NCBI RefSeq assembly: GCF_001570925.1
Contig: NZ_BCSP01000001.1
Coordinates: 186,001-250,000 of the forward strand
DNA length: 64,000 nt
Origin: [Zimmermannella] bifida NBRC 103089
Lineage (GTDB): Bacteria; Actinomycetota; Actinomycetes; Actinomycetales; Microbacteriaceae
Reading direction: 5' to 3'
The notes under the pieces were generated by a model. It was not told the DNA's origin and searched no databases. It saw only the letters and a program-made list of their open reading frames with translations. A program made the translations under genes and the position numbers. Shown here in pieces: positions 27,164 through 34,862 of this stretch (position 1 is the stretch's first letter; every line of letters starts with the position of its first letter).

Positions 27164-27877
27164 TTAGTGCCCCATGCCCAAACCGCCATCGACTGGAATC
27201 ACGGCGCCAGAAATATAGGCGGCGTCATCACTGGCGAGCCAGGTCACGGCCTTGGCGATTTCCTCGACCTGACCGAATCGGCCAGCAGGAATGCTCGACT
27301 TGTACTGCTCCTGGGTGGCTTCTGGCAGCACAGCCGTCATTTCGGTTTCGATGAACCCGGGAGCGACAACGTTTGCAGTGATGTTGCGGCTGCCAAGCTC
27401 GCGGGTCAGCGAACGGGCAATTCCGACAAGACCCGACTTCGAGGCAGCGTAGTTTATCTGACCGGGCGAGCCATACAGTCCAACCACCGATGAGATCAGC
27501 ACAACGCGACCCCACTTGTTTCGGAGCAGTCCCTTCGTTGCTCGCTTGATGACACGGAAGGCGCCGGTGAGGTTGGTGTCGATGACGTCTTCAAAGTCCT
27601 GCTCGGTCATCCGCAGCAAGAGCGTGTCCTTGGTGATGCCGGCGTTAGCTACGAGGACTTCAACCGGACCGTAGGCGGCTTCCACCTCGGCGAAGGCCTT
27701 GTCGATTGATTCGGCATTCGTTACGTCTGCAGCCACAGTCAAAGCGCCTGCTGGTCCGCCCTCGCCCGATCGCGACGTAACGGCAACACGGTGGCCGTCG
27801 GCCAGGAAAGCTTCGGCGATTGCGCGGCCAATGCCGCGATTGCCGCCGGTCACGAGTACGGTGCGTTGAGTCGTCAT
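27164..27877 (-). CDS. fabG: 3-oxoacyl-[acyl-carrier-protein] reductase FabG-like SDR
   Basis: The 237-residue short-chain dehydrogenase has the NADPH motif TGGNRGIG (residues 10-17), NAG (78-80), and the catalytic set Ser130, Tyr143 and Lys147 in ISSVVGLYGSPGQINYAASKSG. The C-terminal PGFIETEM is typical of FabG. A GAGGAG ribosome-binding site lies just before two adjacent ATGs; the second (27877) has the better spacing. In related actinobacteria such a gene can serve fatty-acid or mycolate-type elongation; no other fab gene is nearby, so the pathway is inferred. Confidence 0.9.
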   Translation of the reverse strand: MTTQRTVLVTGGNRGIGRAIAEAFLADGHRVAVTSRSGEGGPAGALTVAADVTNAESIDKAFAEVEAAYGPVEVLVANAGITKDTLLLRMTEQDFEDVIDTNLTGAFRVIKRATKGLLRNKWGRVVLISSVVGLYGSPGQINYAASKSGLVGIARSLTRELGSRNITANVVAPGFIETEMTAVLPEATQEQYKSSIPAGRFGQVEEIAKAVTWLASDDAAYISGAVIPVDGGLGMGH

Positions 27878-28019
27878 CATGCTCCTCAAGAATATGGTGA
27901 TGGAAGTCTGCCAATCATACGGTCACGCTGGTACTTCGCCGGCGCCGGAGTAGGCTTGTCGGGTAACGGTCATGCTGCCGAAATGGCCGTGGTGCATGCA
28001 CGAACCGCGTACGGAGGTG

Positions 28020-28388
28020 ATGGTTCTGGGAACACCAGTTGTCAACATCACTTCCATGACCGAATCGGCCGAAGAAGAACGCCGATCGCGTACCCAGCGA
28101 TACCTCATCATGATGGCGATTCGTACTATCTGCCTGATCCTGATGGTGTTTGTCCGCGGCTGGTGGCTCTGGGTTGTGGCGGCCGTCGCCATTTTCATGC
28201 CCTGGATCGCCGTCGTCCTCGCCAACCACGTTTCGCAGCGTCGACGCAAGCCCGTCGAGACACCGCACGCCACCGCGGTCACGGTCTATCGCGAACCCAT
28301 TTCTGCCGATGCGTGGTTCCGAGCCACGACAACCGACTCAACCACCGCATCCGAAAACCCCCGAGCGCAAGGAAGCACTCATGAGTAG
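28020..28388 (+). CDS. DUF3099 membrane protein
   Basis: The roughly 122-residue protein has two membrane helices around YLIMMAIRTICLILMVFV and WWLWVVAAVAIFMPWIAVVLANHV, a pattern I recognise as DUF3099, with a disordered C-tail. The start is uncertain: the ATG at 28020 directly follows GGAGGTG, whose spacing is too short to be ideal, and starts further upstream exist. Its last 8 bp overlap the next gene. Function unknown; conserved position next to SURF1 in related genomes suggests a respiratory or membrane-protein role, but this is inference. Confidence 0.8.
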   Translation: MVLGTPVVNITSMTESAEEERRSRTQRYLIMMAIRTICLILMVFVRGWWLWVVAAVAIFMPWIAVVLANHVSQRRRKPVETPHATAVTVYREPISADAWFRATTTDSTTASENPRAQGSTHE

Positions 28389-28671
28389 CGGAGAATTCGA
28401 TCTGCGTAGCCGGTTGCGCGGATTCCTCGTGGAAGACCAAGCCCCGGTGCCACAGTGTTCGCGTGCCGCGTGCAACAACGCGGCCGAATACCGACTCGAA
28501 TGGCGCAACCCCCGCATCCATACCGAAGACCGAGTCAAGATTTGGCTCGCCTGCGGCACACACCTCGACTTCCTTCGCGGGTTCTTGGATACTCGCGGAT
28601 TCCCGATGCGCATTGCGGATGTGCATGACCCTGTTAATGAGGAACCGATTCGTGACTCCCCCAACTACTGA
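28381..28671 (+). CDS. small Cys/His protein of unknown function
   Basis: This 96-residue protein starts at the ATG at 28381 inside the end of the DUF3099 gene (8-bp overlap, ATGAGTAG). It carries Cys26, Cys31, Cys58 and His61 in a CX4C...CX2H layout, a possible zinc-binding set, together with aromatic and basic residues (LEWRNPRIH, RVKIWLAC). Similar small proteins before SURF1 in Microbacteriaceae are, as I recall, annotated as hypothetical or, doubtfully, acetone carboxylase. No catalytic motif is seen. Metal binding is inferred from spacing only. Confidence 0.72.
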   Translation: MSSGEFDLRSRLRGFLVEDQAPVPQCSRAACNNAAEYRLEWRNPRIHTEDRVKIWLACGTHLDFLRGFLDTRGFPMRIADVHDPVNEEPIRDSPNY

Positions 28672-29572
28672 TTCGACGCAGCCGGTAGCAACGGCATCCC
28701 GCGACGCTGAGACAACTTTGAATCGCGGCGGACTGCGATTTCTCATCTCACGTCGCTGGATCTCATACTTCGTGCTGTTGGTGCTATTCGCCATTGCGTG
28801 CACTTGGCTTTCGCAATGGCAGTTCGAGCGTCGCGATGAGAAGGTTGCCGAGAATCAGTACATCAGCCACAACTTTGATGCCCAGCCAACACCGATTGCC
28901 AAGGCACTGCCGTCGCTCGATGCGTTCTCGGAAGACCAGGAATGGCTGCCAGTTGAATTGACTGGTGAGTACCTGGTCGACGACCAATTGCTTGCCCGTG
29001 CGCGGCCACATAACGGCCTGCCCGGCTTCGAGATCCTTACTCCCCTGCAAACGGAATCGGGCGAGATCTTCATCGTCAACCGCGGTTGGATTCCAACCGG
29101 TCAGACGCAGGATGCGCCGGATGCGATTCCCGCTGCACCGACCGGAAAGGTGACCGTCACGGCGCGGTTGAAGCCGGGTGAACGATCGATTCCGGGCCGC
29201 AGCGCTCCCGCCGGGCAAATCGCCACGATCCACCTGCCGACGTTCGCTGAGAACCTCGGAGCCGATCGGGTGTACGTGGGTGCCTACGGGTTGCTCCGCA
29301 GCGAATCCGTTTCGGCCGAGCACGGTGCGCTCACAGCAAAGCCCGAGCTCACCGAAGGCAACCACCTAAGCTACGCCGTGCAATGGATTATCTTTGCGGT
29401 GATCGCCGCCATTGGTCTCGTTTACGGCATTCGCGAAGAGTTCCGCGAACGCAATGCGGATGCACCGTCGGTGCAGCGTGCAAAAGCTCGCCAAGCCGCG
29501 AAACGCGCGAAGCGCACCCGCAAGACCGATGCCGAACTCGAAGACGAGCTCATCGACGCCTACGACAAGTAG
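28652..29572 (+). CDS. SURF1-family cytochrome oxidase assembly protein
   Basis: The 306-residue protein has two membrane helices, one near residues 32-50 (WISYFVLLVLFAIACTWLSQWQFERR) and one near 245-265 (WIIFAVIAAIGLVYGIREE), around an extracytoplasmic domain with NGLPGFEILTPLQTESGEIFIVNRGWIP, a SURF1 signature. SURF1 proteins help insert heme A into cytochrome c oxidase, which fits ctaA and ctaB elsewhere in this window. The start is GTG at 28652 after GAGGAAC; it overlaps the previous gene by 20 bp, so three genes form a tight translational string. Confidence 0.9.
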   Translation: MTPPTTDSTQPVATASRDAETTLNRGGLRFLISRRWISYFVLLVLFAIACTWLSQWQFERRDEKVAENQYISHNFDAQPTPIAKALPSLDAFSEDQEWLPVELTGEYLVDDQLLARARPHNGLPGFEILTPLQTESGEIFIVNRGWIPTGQTQDAPDAIPAAPTGKVTVTARLKPGERSIPGRSAPAGQIATIHLPTFAENLGADRVYVGAYGLLRSESVSAEHGALTAKPELTEGNHLSYAVQWIIFAVIAAIGLVYGIREEFRERNADAPSVQRAKARQAAKRAKRTRKTDAELEDELIDAYDK

Positions 29573-29637
29573 CGCCAGCGAGCCTCTCGCCGTTGACCGC
29601 TCAGCTTGAGTGGAGATCGACACGAAACACTCGAACG

Positions 29638-31020
29638 GTGAAGACACCGATTCCTGAGTACCTCGACGAAATTTGTCGCAACGCACGCCGCGACACGAGC
29701 GGTAGCCCTGCGGAGTACATCCCGGAACTCGCCAACGTCGACCCCGAGAAGACGGCATTGGCGCTGTGCACACCGGCTGGCAAGGTGTATTCGACCGGTG
29801 ACGACGAGCACCTGTTCACACTGCAATCGGCGTCAAAGCCATTCATTTACGCCATCGCCCTGCGCGACCGCGGCATCGACGCTATTGACGACATCATCGA
29901 TGTGGAGCCTTCCGGCGAACGCTTCAACGACATCTCCGTCGATCCCGACAACGGCCGCCCACGCAATCCAATGATCAACATGGGCGCGATCACGGCACAT
30001 ACCCTCATCGGTGACCCCTCCATGACACCGCAGGAACGCGTTGACTACGCGATCGCGTGCTTGAGCGATTTCGCTGGCCGCGACCTCGATGTAAACGTGA
30101 AGCTGCGCGACTCCGAACTGACCGGCCGCTATCGAAATCTCGCGCTCGCAGCCATGGCGCGCAGCAACAACTACATCACCGTCGAACCCGAGGACGCGGT
30201 TTGGGGCTACACCACGCAGTGCGCCACGCAGGTGACCGTGCGAGACCTCGCGGTAATGGCGATGACGCTCGCGAACGGCGGCAAGAACCCGATCACCGGC
30301 AAAGAGGTCATCCCTCGACAGGTGTGTCGTCGCGTGCTGAGCGTCATGGCCACCTGCGGCATGTACGACGCCGCTGGAGACTGGCTTACTTCGGCAGGTC
30401 TCCCCGCAAAAAGCGGTGTCTCGGGATGCATTTTCGGCGCGCTCCCCGGTCAGGTCGGGTTAAGTGCTTTCTCGCCCCGACTGGACGAAGTCGGGCACTC
30501 CGTTCGTGGCATCGACATGCTCGAGCAGTGCTCACAGTCGATGGATCTGCACCTGATGGCGCTGCCCGCGCCATCAATTGACGCAATCGGGTCTCGCACC
30601 ACCTCGGAGCAGGGGTCGCAGGTGGTCGAGATCCAAGGTGCGCTCAACTTCCCCACAGCCGAGTTGGTGCTGCGTCGATTCGAAGAGATTCCCGCGAGTG
30701 ATTGCGAGGTGGTCGTCGACCTGGCCCTCGTTCCGCGAATCAATGATGTCGGCGAACGCATGCTACGAGAAGGCATCGCCCGGCTGAGCCGAGACGGCCA
30801 CGCGATCACGCTCATTGACCCGCATGGCCGCATCCCGAACCCGCGCAGTCACGATCGCGCGGCCATCCCCGTACTGGAGGATGTCGCGGACTACCTCGAA
30901 GAAGACGAATACCTCGAAGACAACATCGATCTCATCACCGATACGGTCGCGGATTCGGCGACCGACTCCCCTACCCGAGCCAAAAATCAGGCGGACTCCA
31001 CTGGCGAAGCCGACGCGTAG
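29638..31020 (+). CDS. glsA: glutaminase with C-terminal STAS domain
   Basis: The 460-residue product joins a serine-dependent glutaminase (residues 1 to about 305) to a STAS domain (about 325-415). The glutaminase part has catalytic Ser64 and Lys67 in TLQSASKPFIYAIAL, NPMINMGAITAHTLI, and SGVSGCIFGALPGQVGLSAFSPRLDEVGHSVRG. The STAS part reads VVEIQGALNFPTAELVLRRFEEIP and DLALVPRINDVGERML, as in anti-sigma antagonist folds, but without the usual phosphorylated Ser. A long acidic tail follows. The start is GTG at 29638. The enzyme turns glutamine into glutamate and ammonia; STAS is likely regulatory or oligomerising (inference). Confidence 0.9.
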   Translation: MKTPIPEYLDEICRNARRDTSGSPAEYIPELANVDPEKTALALCTPAGKVYSTGDDEHLFTLQSASKPFIYAIALRDRGIDAIDDIIDVEPSGERFNDISVDPDNGRPRNPMINMGAITAHTLIGDPSMTPQERVDYAIACLSDFAGRDLDVNVKLRDSELTGRYRNLALAAMARSNNYITVEPEDAVWGYTTQCATQVTVRDLAVMAMTLANGGKNPITGKEVIPRQVCRRVLSVMATCGMYDAAGDWLTSAGLPAKSGVSGCIFGALPGQVGLSAFSPRLDEVGHSVRGIDMLEQCSQSMDLHLMALPAPSIDAIGSRTTSEQGSQVVEIQGALNFPTAELVLRRFEEIPASDCEVVVDLALVPRINDVGERMLREGIARLSRDGHAITLIDPHGRIPNPRSHDRAAIPVLEDVADYLEEDEYLEDNIDLITDTVADSATDSPTRAKNQADSTGEADA

Positions 31021-31064
31021 TCGACCGCCTCAAGCTCGAGTCACACCGTGTTTGTTAACGACCG

Positions 31065-32666
31065 CTAGTTCATCTCAATCAGGTCGAAGTACTCCGGCGT
31101 CCAAAGGTCTTCGACTGCCTCGGGCATGATGAGCACGCGTTCGGGATTCAGCGCGGTCACTGCACCCTCATCGTGCGAGACCAGAATCACGGCGCCCTCG
31201 TAGTGGCTGAGCGCATCCAGAATCTGTTCGCGCGATGCCGGGTCGAGGTTGTTCGTGGGTTCGTCAAGCAGCAGCACGTTGGCGCTGGAGACCACCAGCA
31301 TTGCCAACGCCAATCGGGTCTTCTCACCACCGGAGAGCACACCGGCCGGCTTGTGGACGTCGTCGCCCGAGAACAAGAACGAGCCGAGCACCTTTCGCGC
31401 CTCGGTTTCCGTCAGGTGTTGCGATACCGAAATCATGTTCTGCAGCACGCTGCGATCCACGTCGAGCGTTTCGTGTTCCTGCGCGTAGTAGCCGACCTTG
31501 AGCCCGTGGCCGGCAATAATCTCACCCGTGTCGGGAGCATCAACTCCCGCGAGAATACGCAGCAGCGTCGTCTTACCGGCACCGTTGAGTCCCAGCACAA
31601 CAACGCGCGAACCGCGGTCAATGGCGAGATCGACGCCCGCGAAAATCTCCAACGAACCGTATGACTTAGAGAGCCCTCGTGCCTGAATCGGCGTTTTGCC
31701 AACAGGCGATGGCGTCGGGAAGCGCAGCTTGGCGACGCGATCTTGCACGCGAACTTCTTCGAGCTGGCCGAGCATCTTCTCGGCACGGCGCTGCATCTGA
31801 TGAGCGGCAGCAGCCTTGGTGGCCTTTGCCCCGAAGCGTGCGGCTTGCTGCTGGAGCGCAGTGGCTTTCTTCTCGATGTTCGCGCGCTCCTTGCGACGAC
31901 GCTCTTCATCGGCTTCGCGCTGACGCAGGTACTGCTTCCAGCCCATGTTGTAGATGTCGATGACCTGACGGTTCGCATCCAGGTAGAACACGCGATTTAC
32001 GGTTTCACCAACAAGCTCGACATCGTGCGAAATCACGATGAGCCCGCCCTTGTACGTCTTGAGGAAGTCACGCAGCCACACGACCGAGTCAATATCCAAG
32101 TGGTTCGTCGGCTCGTCAAGAATCATCGTTTGTGCGTTCGAGAACAGGATGCGTGCGAGTTCGATACGACGACGCTGACCACCCGACAGGGTCTCCAGCG
32201 GCTGGTCGAGAATGCGATCGGGCAGGCTCAGGTTCGATGCGATAGCGGCAGCTTCAGATTCCGCCGCGTACCCACCGAGCACCGTGAACTCGTCGTCAAG
32301 CCGCGCGTACCGGCGCATAAATCGTTGCCGGTCCGCTTCATCTTCAGCGGTCGACATCAACGTGGCCGCCTCAGCGAGCCGAGCGCGCACGTCACCGAGT
32401 CCACGCGCATCCAGGATGCGGTTACGCGCGGTCTGTGTCGGATCTCCCGCTCGCGGATCCTGCGGCAGGTAGCCGATCTCGCCGACGCGTTCAATCTTGC
32501 CGTCGGTCGGCAGCGTCCAACCGGCGAGCACTTTGGTGAGCGTGGTTTTACCGGCACCGTTGCGTCCGACCAGGCCGATCTTGTCGCCGTCTTGGACACG
32601 GAAATTGACATCGCTCATGAGCGTGCGAGCGCCGAGAGTGATCTCGAGGTCGTGTACGGCAAGCAT
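31065..32666 (-). CDS. ABC-F family ATPase
   Basis: The 533-residue protein has two ABC domains and no membrane segment. The first has Walker A GRNGAGKT, signature LSGGQRRRIELAR and Walker B MILDEPTNHLD; the second has GLNGAGKTT, LSGGEKTRLALA and LLLDEPTNNLD. A charged helical linker (about residues 240-310) separates them, as in ribosome-binding ABC-F proteins. ABC-F proteins act on the ribosome in stalling relief or antibiotic resistance; this one has the look of a housekeeping member. It is convergent with glsA, 44 bp apart. Confidence 0.92.
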   Translation of the reverse strand: MLAVHDLEITLGARTLMSDVNFRVQDGDKIGLVGRNGAGKTTLTKVLAGWTLPTDGKIERVGEIGYLPQDPRAGDPTQTARNRILDARGLGDVRARLAEAATLMSTAEDEADRQRFMRRYARLDDEFTVLGGYAAESEAAAIASNLSLPDRILDQPLETLSGGQRRRIELARILFSNAQTMILDEPTNHLDIDSVVWLRDFLKTYKGGLIVISHDVELVGETVNRVFYLDANRQVIDIYNMGWKQYLRQREADEERRRKERANIEKKATALQQQAARFGAKATKAAAAHQMQRRAEKMLGQLEEVRVQDRVAKLRFPTPSPVGKTPIQARGLSKSYGSLEIFAGVDLAIDRGSRVVVLGLNGAGKTTLLRILAGVDAPDTGEIIAGHGLKVGYYAQEHETLDVDRSVLQNMISVSQHLTETEARKVLGSFLFSGDDVHKPAGVLSGGEKTRLALAMLVVSSANVLLLDEPTNNLDPASREQILDALSHYEGAVILVSHDEGAVTALNPERVLIMPEAVEDLWTPEYFDLIEMN

Positions 32667-32784
32667 CGGCAGGTCCTAACATCGCGAACGCGGCGCGCCC
32701 GATGGCGAGCCAACAACCTGACAAGTCTAGGGCGTCGACGACCACGACTACAGGTGCAGCGGCAAGAGGGCTGCCAACACGACG

Positions 32785-32827
32785 ACACCGGATGCGAGAA
32801 GTTTCGTGAACCTCCCGCATCCGGTGT
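32785..32827 (-). terminator. hairpin downstream of hyuB
   Basis: A perfect 12-bp inverted repeat (32785-32796 with 32816-32827) with a 19-nt loop lies 57 bp after the hyuB stop and upstream of the ABC-F gene. The stem contains GGATGC in each orientation, so its arms may be used as a terminator or merely match that common word. Confidence 0.6.
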
Positions 32828-32883
32828 TTACCGCCACCATGCCATTTCAGTGATGGTGCCGTCCGTGAACACCCCTGAATGGG

Positions 32884-34860
32884 TTATGCCCAGTGGCCGC
32901 TGGTACGAACGCTCATGCGCTCGCGGTACTGCTTGGTAGTTTCCTCCAGCAGTTCGCCGGTTCCCCAGTCGAGGATGACACCGTAGCGGCGGATGGCGTC
33001 GAGTTCGCCGATCTCACCGCCTCGGTAGCGTTCGGCTACGGCTGCTGGATCTTCGGCGAGCCCGCCCGCACGCTTGCTGCGAATTTCGTCGCGCAACGCC
33101 TTGGTTGCGTCCTCGTTGACCGAGTACTCGTCGAGCTCTGGGTCGCCAACTTCAATGACCACGCCGTAATCAAGGCCGGCACGCTCAACCGAAACGTAAC
33201 CGTCGATGACGTCTTCGCAGACCTCAGCCGGGTCGCGCTCAAGCGGGTCGCCGAAACCGCCGCCACCGGCCGACGGACGGGTGAATTTGTCGCCAGGGCC
33301 GATCGGCACCGAGGAGAATACCGAGCCGAGGAACTGCTGCTCGTCGGTGCCCTTGTTCAGCCACACGCCCTGTGGCGACGAAGGCAAGCCGCCCTCGATG
33401 CCCCAGGTGATCGAGCGGGCACGGTCACAGCAGTAGCTCATGACGGTCTTATCGCCGTCGGTCAGCATGCCACCCTTTTCGATACCGCAACCACCGCGGA
33501 AGCGGCCCGGGCCACCCGAGTCGGTGGCGATCGCATGCTCGGTAGTGATCACCGGCGAAAGTCGTTCCTGACCTTCAAGCGGCTGTACGGCGAGACCGGC
33601 ACCGAACACTGGCGCGGTGGCGTTCGAGCCGTCCTGGTTGGAGCGGCCACCCCAGCCGCCGGCCATCCAGTCGTACCACATGAAGTACGGACGCGATTCG
33701 CTACGCGCGTCACGACCACCAACGAGCAGATACTCGAGGTTGAACGAGCAAGCCATGGCACGCTCAGGCATGACGCGCGACCAGAGCTCGAAGACGCCGT
33801 TCATGATCTTCTCGTGCGGACCAGCGCAGAAACCGGTCACCGCGTTCGGCCACTGTGCGTTGATGACCGTGCCCTCTGGGCCGAGGTCGGCGGTAACCGC
33901 ACGGTAGAAGCCCGAGTTCAGTGGGACATCCGGGAAGAACGTCTTGGTGCCCGAGTACAGCGATGAGTGGCTCGTACCGTATGCGGAGTTCAGGAAGGTG
34001 CCGACGGCCGGAGCCGAGCCGTTCAGGTCGTAGTGGATGCCGTCGTCATCGATGGTGAGCTTGATACGGATCGGCACCATGCCCTCCGGCGTCGAGGGGT
34101 CGTTGTCGAGGTAGTCGACGGTCTCCCAGGTGCCGCGTGGCAGTCCCTTGATGCGCTCCAGCACGGTGCGCTCAACGTAGTCCTGCGTCTCCTGCATCGC
34201 GTCAACAACGGTCTGCTTGCTGTAGCGGTCTACCAGGCGCAGGATTTCGCGCTCACACACCGCAGTTGCTTCCGACTGGGCGTGGAGGTCACCGAGTGCC
34301 TGTTCGGGGGCACGAGTGTTCGAGACGATGAGCTGCGCGACGTCCTTAAGGAACGTGCCCTTGCTCCATACGCGAACCGGAGTGATTCGCAGACCTTCAC
34401 CAAAGTGGTCACCGGCGTTCACGTAGAACGAACCTGGAACGACACCACCCACGTCAGCCCAGTGACCCTTGTTCTGCGAGAACGCGATGATCTCGCCCTC
34501 GCTGAAGATTGGACGCACGAACGAAACATCGTTGAAGTGCGTACCACCCCGGTACGGGTCGTTGATCATGAAGACGTCACCTGGGTGGATGTCGTCACCG
34601 AACTCTTCCATGACCGCCTTGGCCTGGAAGTGCAGGGTACCGACGTGCACCGCAATGTCAGCAGATCCCTGCATGACTGTGTTGCCCTCTGCGTCGCAGA
34701 GCGCCGACGAGAAGTCGCGCGAGTAGATCACGAACGAGTAGCAGGTACGAAGGATCTGCTCACTCATGAGGTCGACGCTGGTTGCGAAGGCATTCTTGAG
34801 CACTTCGAATGTGACCGGATCAAGGGTCCGGTCGGTCTTGGTTACCGAGTTCGTAGCCAT
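32884..34860 (-). CDS. hyuB: hydantoinase B / oxoprolinase-family subunit
   Basis: The 658-residue product is the B-type subunit of the hydantoinase/oxoprolinase/acetone-carboxylase superfamily. It starts DPVTFEVLKNAFATSVDLMSEQILRTCYSFVIYSRDFSSALCDAEG and has HPGDVFMINDPYRGGTHFNDVSFV, both classic. I placed the start at the ATG at 34860 after GGAGGACTAATC; it is 2 bp from the hyuA stop. It pairs with HyuA as a two-subunit enzyme that hydrolyses hydantoins or 5-oxoproline or carboxylates ketones. No gamma subunit of acetone carboxylase, no carbamoylase and no transporter are adjacent, so the substrate stays unknown. Confidence 0.9.
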   Translation of the reverse strand: MATNSVTKTDRTLDPVTFEVLKNAFATSVDLMSEQILRTCYSFVIYSRDFSSALCDAEGNTVMQGSADIAVHVGTLHFQAKAVMEEFGDDIHPGDVFMINDPYRGGTHFNDVSFVRPIFSEGEIIAFSQNKGHWADVGGVVPGSFYVNAGDHFGEGLRITPVRVWSKGTFLKDVAQLIVSNTRAPEQALGDLHAQSEATAVCEREILRLVDRYSKQTVVDAMQETQDYVERTVLERIKGLPRGTWETVDYLDNDPSTPEGMVPIRIKLTIDDDGIHYDLNGSAPAVGTFLNSAYGTSHSSLYSGTKTFFPDVPLNSGFYRAVTADLGPEGTVINAQWPNAVTGFCAGPHEKIMNGVFELWSRVMPERAMACSFNLEYLLVGGRDARSESRPYFMWYDWMAGGWGGRSNQDGSNATAPVFGAGLAVQPLEGQERLSPVITTEHAIATDSGGPGRFRGGCGIEKGGMLTDGDKTVMSYCCDRARSITWGIEGGLPSSPQGVWLNKGTDEQQFLGSVFSSVPIGPGDKFTRPSAGGGGFGDPLERDPAEVCEDVIDGYVSVERAGLDYGVVIEVGDPELDEYSVNEDATKALRDEIRSKRAGGLAEDPAAVAERYRGGEIGELDAIRRYGVILDWGTGELLEETTKQYRERMSVRTSGHWA

Positions 34861-34862
34861 GA

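Noticed and set aside
31743-32939. A 398-codon open frame on the plus strand
   Set aside because: Antisense to the ABC-F ATPase gene, whose two Walker A and B sets are unambiguous.
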